Shown piece by piece: positions 26,197-34,978 of a stretch of DNA of 64,000 nucleotides (its first letter is position 1; each line of letters begins with the position of its first letter). A program made the translations under genes and the position numbers. A model generated the notes under the pieces. That model saw only the letters and a program-made list of their open reading frames with translations. It ran no database searches and was not told where the DNA came from. The DNA is from Heyndrickxia sp050281185 (GTDB lineage Bacteria > Bacillota > Bacilli > Bacillales > Bacillaceae_C): NCBI RefSeq assembly GCF_050281185.1, contig NZ_JBNNWS010000009.1, forward strand, positions 62,001 to 126,000. The letters run 5' to 3'.

Positions 26197-26343
26197 TTAT
26201 TCTTTATCTTTCTTGAAGGAACTCCGAAGTAAGTAACCTGTTCCCAATCCAATTAATACACCCGGAAAAGCATGATCCAATATAAGTCCAATACCTGCAC
26301 CAATAATAACACATCCATAAATAATAATATCGCCTTGCTTCAA
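26197..26343 (-). CDS. Small membrane protein, 48 residues
   Basis: A TTG at 26343 preceded by GGAGGGA at a normal spacing opens a 48-residue protein: KQGD, then two hydrophobic segments (IIYGCVIIGAGIGLILDHAF and PGVLIGLGTGYLL) and a basic tail SSFKKDKE. The longer frame to 26487 lacks a ribosome binding site and looks non-coding. The two glycine-rich helices resemble small Bacillus membrane proteins of unknown function. It is divergent from the DUF4097 lipoprotein. Confidence 0.6.
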   Translation of the reverse strand: MKQGDIIIYGCVIIGAGIGLILDHAFPGVLIGLGTGYLLRSSFKKDKE

Positions 26344-26505
26344 CCGTTCATCCCTCCGATTTCTAGTGTTTGAAATAAGTATATAAAATGACGCCACGTC
26401 AGCTTCAAGTCTTTTAACCTCAATATTTATATAAATTGAAAATGATATTGCAATTGACCCTACGTCACCTCTTATAATGATGCACAATGAAAGGAGTGCT
26501 GTAAG

Positions 26506-27159
26506 TTGAGAAAGTACTTAGTTATGTCATTTTTATTTGTTTTATTATTTTTAACTGCTTGTTCGGAGAAAGAAAGTGTAGATGTTCAAAGGCTTCCAGT
26601 AAATAATACAGATAGCATTCAAATAGAATTTGGAAGTATTAATGTAAAAGTTGTATCAGCTGATATTGAGGAATCAGAGGCATCTCTCATTTTATACGAT
26701 AATGCGGGATTAAAAATGGATAAGAAAAAAGGAAAAATTTCAATCGGAGTTAACAAAGACATAACTCGCTTTTTTAAGAAAAAGCCTGAATTAGAGGTTC
26801 GAATACCTATTCAATTTAAAGGTGCGATAATACTAGATGGGTCTTCAGGCAATGTTGTCGGTAAGGACTTGCAAACACATGATTTACAGGTAAATGCAAG
26901 TAGTGGAAATGTAATGCTCGACTTCCTGCAATTCCATAGTCATGTGTATGTTAAAACAACAAGTGGTCATGTAGATGTATCTTTAAAAGATGTTGAACCA
27001 GATGTCACACTTCTTCTAAAGTCTAATAGTGGTAGACGATCTGTTGCCATTGATTTAGATGATCTTCAACAAAATAAAAAGGAAACAAGAGGAAAATTCA
27101 GTAATGGAGAATATGAAGTGAAATTGAAGACATCATCGGGGAATATATCACTGAAATAA
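26506..27159 (+). CDS. DUF4097-type lipoprotein
   Basis: 217 residues from a TTG at 26506 with AAGGAG upstream. A lipoprotein signal with lipobox L-T-A-C at 16-19 places it on the outer face of the membrane. The rest is a repetitive beta structure with repeated S-S-G-N or T-S-G motifs (SSGNVVG, SSGNVML, TSGHVDV, SSGNISL), the pattern of DUF4097 putative adhesin-like beta-helix proteins. Such proteins often appear near envelope-stress regulators. No partner is obvious here. Confidence 0.82.
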   Translation: MRKYLVMSFLFVLLFLTACSEKESVDVQRLPVNNTDSIQIEFGSINVKVVSADIEESEASLILYDNAGLKMDKKKGKISIGVNKDITRFFKKKPELEVRIPIQFKGAIILDGSSGNVVGKDLQTHDLQVNASSGNVMLDFLQFHSHVYVKTTSGHVDVSLKDVEPDVTLLLKSNSGRRSVAIDLDDLQQNKKETRGKFSNGEYEVKLKTSSGNISLK

Positions 27160-27308
27160 TGACATATAGTCGAAATTTTATATAACAGAAAATACTTGTC
27201 CAAATATAGGTGGTAATTAGATTTTTCTTTCAAACGATTCCATTATGTAAAATTTATCAGCGCTTTGAAGCCATGTTGAGTGTGTAAAATTATTAGAATT
27301 CAGTCTGA

Positions 27309-27343
27309 GATCCCCCAATTTAATTTACGAGGGATCATTTTTG
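27309..27343 (+). terminator. Terminator of the DUF4097 gene
   Basis: GATCCC (27309-27314) pairs with GGGATC (27331-27336), followed by ATTTTTG. The rest of the 27160-27478 gap holds only AT-rich DNA and the presumed promoter of the next operon. Confidence 0.6.
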
Positions 27344-27478
27344 TAAATAAGATTTTACTTTGGACTGAAACAACTCACATTCAACAAAATGCAAATCCAA
27401 ATTAACATTCTATGTTATTTCTGGTTGGTAGATTATTGGAAGATGTGCTATATAATGAAAACAAAGGATGTGAAAAAT

Positions 27479-27916
27479 ATGATAAATATGAATTTGAAAA
27501 AAATGCGTAAAATGCTGAGATACACGCAAGAAGAAGTGGCGGAAAAAATCGGGGTGTCAAGGCAAGCAGTTGCGAAATGGGAATCCGGAGAAACAGTGCC
27601 GGATATCAATAATTGTAAGGCGTTAGCACAATTATATGATGTGGCATTGGATGATCTAGTAAGTGATTCGGATGATAAGGATGAGATAGGTATTAAACCA
27701 AAAGGAAAGCACATATTTGGACTAGTAAAGGTTGGAGAACGAGGGCAAATTGTTATTCCTAAAAAAGCTAGAGAGATATTTAATATTGAAGCAGGAGATA
27801 GTTTGCTTGTTCTGGGAGATGAGACGCAGGGAATTGCGATTGTCAAAAACGATGTTTTCATGCAGTTTGCACAGGACATCCTTCATGCACAGGAATATAA
27901 GGAGGAAGACGAATGA
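27479..27916 (+). CDS. Xre-type HTH regulator fused to an AbrB/SpoVT domain
   Basis: 145 residues from the ATG at 27479 (AAAGG upstream); an in-frame start at 27389 is less likely. An HTH_3 domain (about 1-66, RYTQEEVAEKIGVSRQAVAK) is joined to a swapped-hairpin AbrB domain (about 80-125, GERGQIVIPKKAREIFNI). It overlaps the ABC ATPase gene by four bases, so it probably regulates its own operon. Two DNA-binding folds in one small protein are notable. Part of its AbrB region is duplicated at 24001-24185. Confidence 0.87.
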   Translation: MINMNLKKMRKMLRYTQEEVAEKIGVSRQAVAKWESGETVPDINNCKALAQLYDVALDDLVSDSDDKDEIGIKPKGKHIFGLVKVGERGQIVIPKKAREIFNIEAGDSLLVLGDETQGIAIVKNDVFMQFAQDILHAQEYKEEDE

Positions 27917-28647
27917 TTGCTATTGAAACAAAAAATTTAACAAAGAAATTCGAAGAAAAGATAGCAGTCAATTCTCTCAATCTATCTATTAAACAAGGCG
28001 AGCTTTTTGCATTACTTGGAGTGAATGGTGCAGGTAAAACGACAACAATCAAGATGTTGACTTGCCTTAGCCGACCTACGAGTGGAGATGCAGCCCTCCT
28101 TAGCAACAGTATAGTCTCCAATCCCCATGCTGTAAAAGAAAAGATTAATGTTTCACCACAGGAAACGGCTGTAGCTCCCAATTTATCCGTCAAAGAAAAT
28201 CTTCAATTAATTGCTCAAATATACGGTTTCGATAAAAAAACGGTAGAGATAAAAGTGAATGAGATGCTAAGTACTTTTAGTCTGACGGAAGTATCGAAAA
28301 ATAAGGCAAAAACCTTATCAGGAGGAATGCAAAGACGACTGAGTATTGCTATGGCACTTATAACGAATCCACAGATACTTTTCCTTGATGAACCTACTCT
28401 TGGTCTGGATGTCATCGCAAGAGGGGAACTTTGGACTGCTATTGAAAAATTAAAGGGTAATATTACCACCATTCTCACAACCCATTATATGGAGGAAGCG
28501 GAAGCACTTTCAGAACGTATAGGAATCATGGCGAAAGGGAAATTAAAGGCAGTTGGAACGGTAGCTGAATTAATGGCAAGGACCAACACAAATTCACTAG
28601 AGGATGCCTTTGTCACATTAGCTACTAAAGAGGAGGTGGAAAGATGA
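27913..28647 (+). CDS. ABC transporter ATP-binding protein
   Basis: 244 residues. Walker A GVNGAGKTTT near 37-46, Q-loop SPQETAVAP, signature LSGGMQRRLS near 136-145, Walker B ILFLDEPTLGLD near 155-166 and the switch histidine in TTHYMEEAEAL. This is the NodI/DrrA-type ATPase of drug or lipid exporters. It is coupled by 4-base overlaps to the regulator upstream and the permease downstream. Confidence 0.95.
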   Translation: MIAIETKNLTKKFEEKIAVNSLNLSIKQGELFALLGVNGAGKTTTIKMLTCLSRPTSGDAALLSNSIVSNPHAVKEKINVSPQETAVAPNLSVKENLQLIAQIYGFDKKTVEIKVNEMLSTFSLTEVSKNKAKTLSGGMQRRLSIAMALITNPQILFLDEPTLGLDVIARGELWTAIEKLKGNITTILTTHYMEEAEALSERIGIMAKGKLKAVGTVAELMARTNTNSLEDAFVTLATKEEVER

Positions 28648-29381
28648 GATCACTAGCATTTGCTGCACGCAACCGCAAAGAGATTCTTAGGGATCCCTTA
28701 AACTTGGTATTTGGAATAGGTTTCCCATTAGTTATCTTATTATTGCTAACTGCCATTCAAGCGAATGTACCAACTGAAATATTTAACATTAATAAACTTA
28801 TACCTGGCATAGCAGTTTTCGGTCTTTCTTTCATCTCGCTATTCTCTGGAATGTTAATAGCTAAAGATAGAAGCACCTCGTTTTTGATGCGATTGTTCAC
28901 GGCACCTCTTTCTGCCTCTGACTACATTATAGGATATATAGTGCCACTCGTACCCATGGCAATTGTTCAAACGATCATTAGCTTTATCGCAGCACTTTTC
29001 TTAGGATTGCCGTTCAATGCCAATGTTTTGCTTGCTATTCTTGTCCTTCTGCCAATATCCTTACTATTTATAGGAATAGGATTATTAGCAGGTAGCATAT
29101 TTAACGACAAGCAGGTAGGCGGTATTTGTGGAGCGCTGCTAACGAATGTTAGTGCATGGTTAAGCGGTACATGGTTTGATTTGAATCTAGTAGGGGGCTG
29201 GTTCAAAGAGATTGCTTATGCACTTCCATTTGTTCACGCAGTAGACGCGAGTAGAGCTGCCCTTTCTGGAGACTACGCCTCCATTTTACCGCATCTTTGG
29301 TGGGTCATTGGATATACGGTTGTTATTATAGTTATTGCTATTTTCGTTTTTAAGAAGAAAATGAATGGGGAAAATGCATAA
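28644..29381 (+). CDS. ABC-2 type transporter permease
   Basis: 245 residues with six membrane helices in the ABC-2 arrangement: a cytoplasmic N-terminus (RNRKEILRDPLNLVFGIGFP), a first helix, then a cluster of helices from about 50 to 180 and a last one near 215-238. It forms an exporter with the ATPase encoded just upstream. Antibiotic or peptide efflux is the usual role; the substrate is unknown. Confidence 0.9.
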   Translation: MRSLAFAARNRKEILRDPLNLVFGIGFPLVILLLLTAIQANVPTEIFNINKLIPGIAVFGLSFISLFSGMLIAKDRSTSFLMRLFTAPLSASDYIIGYIVPLVPMAIVQTIISFIAALFLGLPFNANVLLAILVLLPISLLFIGIGLLAGSIFNDKQVGGICGALLTNVSAWLSGTWFDLNLVGGWFKEIAYALPFVHAVDASRAALSGDYASILPHLWWVIGYTVVIIVIAIFVFKKKMNGENA

Positions 29382-29390
29382 TGATATGAT

Positions 29391-29455
29391 AAAAATATTA
29401 TTCTAGTAGACAATAAATAAATATATATATATATTCTGGTGGATAGGAATTAATC
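29391..29455. repeat. Intergenic sequence shared with 42222-42291
   Basis: Both places carry ATG-A/G-TATGATAAAAA, a few bases, TTCTAGTAGA, an AT-rich run and (A/C)TGGTGGATA or AGTGGATA in the same order and spacing. A short (TA)n run lies inside this copy. It may be a mobile or regulatory sequence, or a promoter-like element (TATGATAAAA). The remainder of 29456-29690 is AT-rich with no gene seen. Confidence 0.45.
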
Positions 29456-29690
29456 AATAGAGTAACGTAAAGCGAAATTTTATGTGATTTGTTCTAGAGT
29501 TTATTAGTGATACTATCCAAAACAAAGGAAGTAGTTATATAAATTACCTTGTAAGAAAATGAACCAATATTTAAGGGATTCATTATTAAAAAATTTAATA
29601 TTTTACCTTTGACTTATATAAATAACCATTAATGTTAGATAGAATTATAGTATATTGTATTTTTATGTATAGAAAAAGGAGGTATGCAAA

Positions 29691-31997
29691 TTGCAAAAAA
29701 TATTTTTCGGAAAATTCGGTAAAGAAAAACCCGAACAAATAGAAGAAAAATTTTATGCCGCGGGTCCAGAGGGGAATACTTGGTATGGAGGAATTGAGCC
29801 TAGGGATCTTGTCTTCCCGATTTTTAATTCACAGATTAATGCACTTTGGAAGGTAAAGGAGTATGGAGAGAAACCAAATAATATTCACAAAGAAGATAAC
29901 TGGGCTGTTTTATTTGATGAGGTTAAAGTTTTTAAAAATCCTATTACTGTTCAGAAGTTTATTAAGTATCCATACTTTGAGTACGATATAAATCTATTAA
30001 ATAAAATTTCAAAGGCAACTAAGGGATGTGGTTTTTTTGAGTTAACACTTTCCAATGATGCACCCAATAATCCAATAAATTTTCTTTTTGAAAGTGAAAG
30101 GAAGATTTTCATTTCATTAGAAAATACTTTATTAGAACCAAAAGAGAAAGATTTGAACATATTAATTAATAGCGATTCCCGAATTGATAGCATAAATATT
30201 TTTCAGAACGGTCTATGGGAACCATATAGTCCTCTTCAAAATTTATATGATCAAAAAAATCAAATTAAGTATTCTTTGAAGGAATTGTTAAAATATGCAA
30301 AGGAAGAGGCTCCGAATAAGGAAAAATACTTAAAAAGTGTTTTATCAGAGTTAGATGATAAAGGATATTTCATTGTTGATAATCCTATTCAGTTTTACGA
30401 TAATCTTTTGGTCGGTAGAAGAGTAACACCAAGAAATCCCCTGATCGAGATGGAAGGTTCGGAAGAACTGAAAGATAATATGCCTGATGATCTTGATGAT
30501 AATTTTGAGGAACTAGACGAATATAAAATATATGCAAATCTTTTAGAGTATAACCCGAACTTAATTTTATATGGGCCACCAGGTACGGGTAAAACCTATG
30601 CTACAAAAAAGATCATTGAATGCTTCGAGTCCAAGCGAAATAATAATTATGTGAAGTTTGAAACTGTTGAAAAGGAAGAGAGAGTTAAATTTGTTACTTT
30701 TCATCAATCATACTCATATGAAGAATTCATAGAAGGAATCCGTCCTCAACTAAGTAGTGAAGATCAAAACGATTTAAAATATAAAATTGAAGATGGGATT
30801 TTAAAAGAATTTGTAGAGTCTGCGTCTACTCAATTGTTAAAAGCAGATATACACTCAGATGAAATCCAACTGATTCGCGATTCTTCAAAAATTTGGAAGG
30901 TTTCATTGGGACAACGAAACAGTGAAAATATTTATAAAGAATGTAAAGGACAAAAAGTGATTGCCGTTGGATGGCTTGATGATCAAAATTTAACGGATTT
31001 TTCATATGATGATATTTTTTTAAGTTTAAATAAAGAAAGATCTGATGATGAACCAGAGCCACTTCAAGATTCGAGTAGTTTAGATAATTTAGTGAATCAA
31101 ATGAGCATTGGTGATATTGTTTTAATCTATGATGGTCGATCAACTATTCGGGATATCGGAATAATTAAAAGTGATTATAAATATAATACGAAACTAACTT
31201 ATCCTCATACAAGAGAAGTAACATGGATAAAGGAGTTTGAGAAACCAGTAGATATATATGAACTTAATGGCCGCAAGAATTTAACGCTAAAAACGATATA
31301 TGAATTATCAAGAATAACTATATCGGATGTTCTAAAACTTGTTCATGGGGAGAATAAAGATAAACTACAAGTATCATCTAATGAAATTAAGCCTTACTAT
31401 TTGATTATCGATGAAATCAACCGAGGAAATGTTTCTAAAATATTTGGGGAATTGATCACATTAATTGAAAAAGATAAGCGGGATAGTGTATTTGTTACGT
31501 TACCGTATTCAAAGAAGCCTTTTACTATACCTGAAAACTTGTATATTATTGGTACTATGAATACAGCTGATCGTTCAATATCTATGCTAGATACCGCATT
31601 AAGAAGACGTTTCGTATTTAAAGAGGTAGAGCCTGATCCAACAATTTTTATTAAACCTTTTTTAAATATTAGTTCAAAGGTCAATAATTCTGTCGAATTA
31701 GATAAATTATTGGACGTTCTTAATAAAAAGATTACATATCATCTAGATAGAGATCATCGAATAGGGCATTCATATTTTATGGATATTATTACTCTAGAGG
31801 ATTTGTATAAGGCTTGGAATTATAAAATCATTCCTTTATTAATGGAGTATTTTTATCATGATTCAAAAACTATTAAAGAAATTATCGGTACCGGCTTCTT
31901 CAATGATTACGGTGGTATTAAGTTTTTAAGTATGAAATCGCATCGCGATCAATTATCTGATTTTGAACAAGCTATTATGGCTGTTTATTTGGAGTAA
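29691..31997 (+). CDS. mcrB: McrB-like AAA+ GTPase of a type IV restriction system, with EVE-like insert
   Basis: 768 residues from a TTG behind AGGAGG. Residues 1-270 form an unassigned, possibly PUA-like domain. Walker A LYGPPGTGKTYATKK lies near 294-308. Between it and Walker B (LIIDEINRGN, near 567-576) a separate module of about 150 residues is inserted (near 395-545), beginning KIWKVSLGQR and containing VIAVGWLDD, which resembles EVE/YTH-type modified-base binders. The sensor stretch IIGTMNTADRS and arginine-finger region ALRRRF follow. With McrC it should cut DNA bearing modified cytosines. The two possible recognition domains make the target hard to predict. Confidence 0.88.
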   Translation: MQKIFFGKFGKEKPEQIEEKFYAAGPEGNTWYGGIEPRDLVFPIFNSQINALWKVKEYGEKPNNIHKEDNWAVLFDEVKVFKNPITVQKFIKYPYFEYDINLLNKISKATKGCGFFELTLSNDAPNNPINFLFESERKIFISLENTLLEPKEKDLNILINSDSRIDSINIFQNGLWEPYSPLQNLYDQKNQIKYSLKELLKYAKEEAPNKEKYLKSVLSELDDKGYFIVDNPIQFYDNLLVGRRVTPRNPLIEMEGSEELKDNMPDDLDDNFEELDEYKIYANLLEYNPNLILYGPPGTGKTYATKKIIECFESKRNNNYVKFETVEKEERVKFVTFHQSYSYEEFIEGIRPQLSSEDQNDLKYKIEDGILKEFVESASTQLLKADIHSDEIQLIRDSSKIWKVSLGQRNSENIYKECKGQKVIAVGWLDDQNLTDFSYDDIFLSLNKERSDDEPEPLQDSSSLDNLVNQMSIGDIVLIYDGRSTIRDIGIIKSDYKYNTKLTYPHTREVTWIKEFEKPVDIYELNGRKNLTLKTIYELSRITISDVLKLVHGENKDKLQVSSNEIKPYYLIIDEINRGNVSKIFGELITLIEKDKRDSVFVTLPYSKKPFTIPENLYIIGTMNTADRSISMLDTALRRRFVFKEVEPDPTIFIKPFLNISSKVNNSVELDKLLDVLNKKITYHLDRDHRIGHSYFMDIITLEDLYKAWNYKIIPLLMEYFYHDSKTIKEIIGTGFFNDYGGIKFLSMKSHRDQLSDFEQAIMAVYLE

Positions 31998-32001
31998 AAA
32001 G

Positions 32002-33249
32002 ATGAAATCTACAAAGATGATTACAATGTTTGAAGACCGTACAAGCTATGTCGATCTTACAAATGAACAAAAAAATGAGCTTCAGTCCCTTGAATCTATT
32101 TGGGGTAGTCAAAATTTAATTTTACGTGCAGATAATAGACTATTGTTAAAAAAATATGTTGGTTTCGTTGCATCTAGAAATTTGCATCTCCAAATTCTAC
32201 CGAAAATTTTTCGTGATGAAAATTTAGAGAATATAGAAATAGAAAAGGAACAATCTATTCAATTATTATTTCGACTACTCTCATTTTCTAACTATTTAAA
32301 AGTAAAAGAACTGCCAACGCCGATGATGATTTCTAAATATCATAATGATATACTAGAGGTCTTTATTGGAATTTTTATTAGGGAATTTCTAAACGAATAT
32401 AAATTGAATGTTCACCGCCAATATGAATCAATTGAAGAAAATATTCAATTTATTAAAGGTAAGATCTTATTCCAAAAATCATTGTTAAGGAATCATGGAC
32501 TGAATCATCAACATTATGTGAAGTATGAAGAATTTACTGAGGATACTTTATTAAATCAAATTTTTAAAACTACAATTGTAAGGTTATTAGGAATAACAAA
32601 AATAGCAGAGAATAAGAAATTGTTAAAAGTAGGACTACTATATCTACAAGATGTACAGACAATTAACCTAAATAGATCAATATTTAAAAGGATACAATTC
32701 AATAAATTAAACGCTCAATATCTGCCTATATTTAATTTAGCTAAATTGTTTTATCATAATCAACAAGCTGGCTTTTCTAATGGACCGGATTATACATTTA
32801 CATTTTTAATCCCCTTGAATGAATTGTTTGAATATACGGTTTATAAGATGTTGTCAAAAATTGAAGGGTACTCTGTATTGTATCAAAAACCTCAAAAATA
32901 CTTGGACGAAAAGAAAAAATCTTTTAAGTTAAAACCAGATATTACCATTTACAGAGACGATAAAATCCAAGTGATTGTTGATGCAAAATATAAAAATCCT
33001 ATCCGTGGCTTTAATGTAAATGTTTCACAAACTGATATTTATCAAATGCTAGCATATGCTCTTGCTTACAATTGTAAGAAGATTTTTTTGATATATCCAG
33101 TGCTTCGAGTAAACCAAAAATTTGAAAATCCTTTAGAAGAGTATGAAATAGAAACAGAGAATGGAGTAGTTAAAATATTTATACTTCATGTTGATATTTG
33201 CAGAAGTAACTTGGATGAAATATTAAATGATTTAATGGAATATTTATAA
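32002..33249 (+). CDS. mcrC: McrC-like endonuclease subunit
   Basis: 415 residues from the ATG at 32002, four bases after the mcrB stop with GGAG upstream. An N-terminal McrC beta domain (LILRADNRLLLKKYVGFV near 38-55; LQILPKIF) is followed by the central helical region and a PD-(D/E)XK nuclease core, PDITIYRDD...VIVDAKYK near 311-332. McrC stimulates the McrB GTPase and supplies the DNA-cleaving site. The pair is a two-gene operon. Confidence 0.9.
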   Translation: MKSTKMITMFEDRTSYVDLTNEQKNELQSLESIWGSQNLILRADNRLLLKKYVGFVASRNLHLQILPKIFRDENLENIEIEKEQSIQLLFRLLSFSNYLKVKELPTPMMISKYHNDILEVFIGIFIREFLNEYKLNVHRQYESIEENIQFIKGKILFQKSLLRNHGLNHQHYVKYEEFTEDTLLNQIFKTTIVRLLGITKIAENKKLLKVGLLYLQDVQTINLNRSIFKRIQFNKLNAQYLPIFNLAKLFYHNQQAGFSNGPDYTFTFLIPLNELFEYTVYKMLSKIEGYSVLYQKPQKYLDEKKKSFKLKPDITIYRDDKIQVIVDAKYKNPIRGFNVNVSQTDIYQMLAYALAYNCKKIFLIYPVLRVNQKFENPLEEYEIETENGVVKIFILHVDICRSNLDEILNDLMEYL

Positions 33250-33415
33250 ATAAATTGAGTAGGATAAATGGAAGCTTTGCTGCTTTTATTCTACATGATA
33301 AATGTTCCGTTACTCATAGAATTTTTAACAGTAAGCTTCCAAAATGAACACATTCTTATTTATATTAGCAATTTAATATGTATATTGGTCATTAGTTTTC
33401 CGTATAAATAGTCAA

Positions 33416-33449
33416 GGTGAACCGTATCTAACCAAGTGAGGTTTTTCAT
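33416..33449. repeat. Degenerate third copy of the P1/P2 repeat
   Basis: It begins with GGTGAACCGTA, identical to P1 and P2, and ends with AAGT and GAGGTTTTT, with changed bases between. ATCTAACCAAGT at 33426-33437 recurs at 33563-33574, just before the next gene. Confidence 0.45.
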
Positions 33450-33457
33450 TTTTTAAG

Positions 33458-33485
33458 CACTTACTGTATGAGTGAGTGTTTTTTT
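33458..33485 (+). terminator. Terminator-like hairpin after mcrC
   Basis: CACTTACT (33458-33465) pairs with AGTGAGTG (33471-33478, one G-U), followed by seven T residues. A longer-range inverted repeat GGAAGCTT/AAGCTTCC lies upstream near 33271 and 33334. Confidence 0.6.
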
Positions 33486-33596
33486 AGTTTACGAAATGTT
33501 TAAAAAAATGTAAAAAAATTTTCAGAAAAACATGTAAAAATTTAATGGGGAAATTATACATAATCTAACCAAGTAGAATAACTAAAGGAGGACAAT

Positions 33597-34430
33597 ATGA
33601 GCAATTTAGGAAAGTATGAGCAAATGCCACTAACATTTGAAAAGTTAAAAAAATTAGAGATGGTTCTTGAACAAGAAGGATATTCTTTAGATGATTTGGG
33701 TCTTTTCTTAGAGTCCGACTACGATCCTTATATTGTTACTCCCTATGATGTCATTACATTTGCAAGTATAGGTTGTGATGGAATACATTTTGGTTTGTTA
33801 ACTGACTTTGGAACAGTTTCTGATTTAGAGGATGCTTTTGTTGTATGTATTAGTCCAATGGATTTTGGTTCACATATAAAGATTGTTGCTAGGAATATAA
33901 GAGAGTTTGTTAGTTTAATTTGTACAATGAAAGATGCAGGAACTATTTCTAACTTTAATTATTTTGAAGATAAGGAAGATTATTTAAACTTGTTTAAACA
34001 ACTTAAACAAGAAGAAAGTGAAATTGAGGAATTTGTAAAAAGAGCTAACTATGTAGTAGAAAAGGTAATAAACACTATTGGATGTGAAATAATTGATGAT
34101 GTATACCATTACGTGGAAAGAAAAGTAATGATAGAAAGAGAGCAACAAACACTTTTACCAACTCTTGACGGTTTAGGGATAACAGCTTTGGAAAATGCTA
34201 ATAGAGACCATAGTATCTACAAACTTGAAGAGGATATGAATATTAACCTAAATGAAGTGAAAAATTTTTTTAATACTGCAACAATAGAAAGTAAACTAGC
34301 TTTCATACGAGATGCCCAATTTACTTGCTTGATTTCAGATGATATAGAGTTAAAAGAATTGGTCATTAATGAAATGATTAAATTAGGTTTAAATGATGAA
34401 GTAGAGAGATTAAAAAATATAGACGATTAA
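33597..34430 (+). CDS. SUKH/SMI1-KNR4-like protein
   Basis: 277 residues with a clear AAGGAGG. Residues about 45-115 (for example DGIHFGLLTDFG, then AFVVCISPMDFG) have the aromatic-acidic pattern of SMI1/KNR4 (SUKH) domains, common immunity proteins of bacterial toxin systems. The C-terminal half is helical and acidic. No toxin gene is next to it; it follows the McrBC pair. It may be an orphan immunity gene or an accessory of the defence region. The family call is tentative. Confidence 0.55.
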   Translation: MSNLGKYEQMPLTFEKLKKLEMVLEQEGYSLDDLGLFLESDYDPYIVTPYDVITFASIGCDGIHFGLLTDFGTVSDLEDAFVVCISPMDFGSHIKIVARNIREFVSLICTMKDAGTISNFNYFEDKEDYLNLFKQLKQEESEIEEFVKRANYVVEKVINTIGCEIIDDVYHYVERKVMIEREQQTLLPTLDGLGITALENANRDHSIYKLEEDMNINLNEVKNFFNTATIESKLAFIRDAQFTCLISDDIELKELVINEMIKLGLNDEVERLKNIDD

Positions 34431-34978
34431 ATGCTATAAAAATAATTGTTATTAAACTACTAGTTCTTTTTTTAAAAGAAGAGTTGGAATTAAACTAGAA
34501 TACTTTAAGATTATCAAAGAATGAGTAGTTATTTGTTTTTAAACATTGATATTATACTTTATTCTCAAATTTAACTATGTTCTTTGATGATATTCAACGA
34601 ACCGTATCCAAATTAATGGCAATAATTTCATACCCCTTAGTTTTAAATTTCATTTTAATCGTTCTACAAAATAAAAAAAGCAGCCAAAGGACTATTAATG
34701 AACAGTCAGAGGCGGCTTTTTTGATGTTACAATTCTCCAGAGATAATAAATCTTTCTCGGTTTTTTTTAAAGTTCCTTTACATATTTGTTTAATTTTTGA
34801 CAGTGCTAAGCATTATTTTTAATAATGTTACCTCTAAGTCTTGCCCTTTTGTTTTTCATATACCACCGACAATATAGAATCTTTCGTACATCGCCCCGCC
34901 AATTTTCATAAAATTATTTGTTTTTAATTCATCAAAAACTGAATATATTTGTAAAAAAGAAGGGAGGGAGTAAGCAAA
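34431..34978. other. Intergenic region with terminator and possible decayed sequence
   Basis: AAAAAAAGCAGCC (34673-34685) pairs with GGCGGCTTTTTT (34711-34722) through an inner GACT/AGTC stem, giving a terminator-like hairpin. GAACCGTATCCAAATTAATGG near 34600 recalls the start of the P1 repeat family. An 81-codon frame at 34577-34822 crosses the hairpin and has no ribosome binding site, so I do not call it a gene. Confidence 0.5.

Noticed and set aside
26344..26487. N-terminal extension of the small membrane protein
   Set aside because: No ribosome binding site at 26487 and no protein-like pattern; TTG at 26343 is better supported.
27448..27879. 143-codon minus-strand frame opposite the Xre-AbrB gene
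   Set aside because: Plain antisense shadow of a well-supported gene; no ribosome binding site or domain.
29416..29436. Short TA microsatellite
   Set aside because: Common in AT-rich spacers; part of the described repeat and not notable alone.
34577..34822. 81-codon open frame
   Set aside because: It crosses a terminator-like hairpin, has no ribosome binding site and no recognisable protein pattern.
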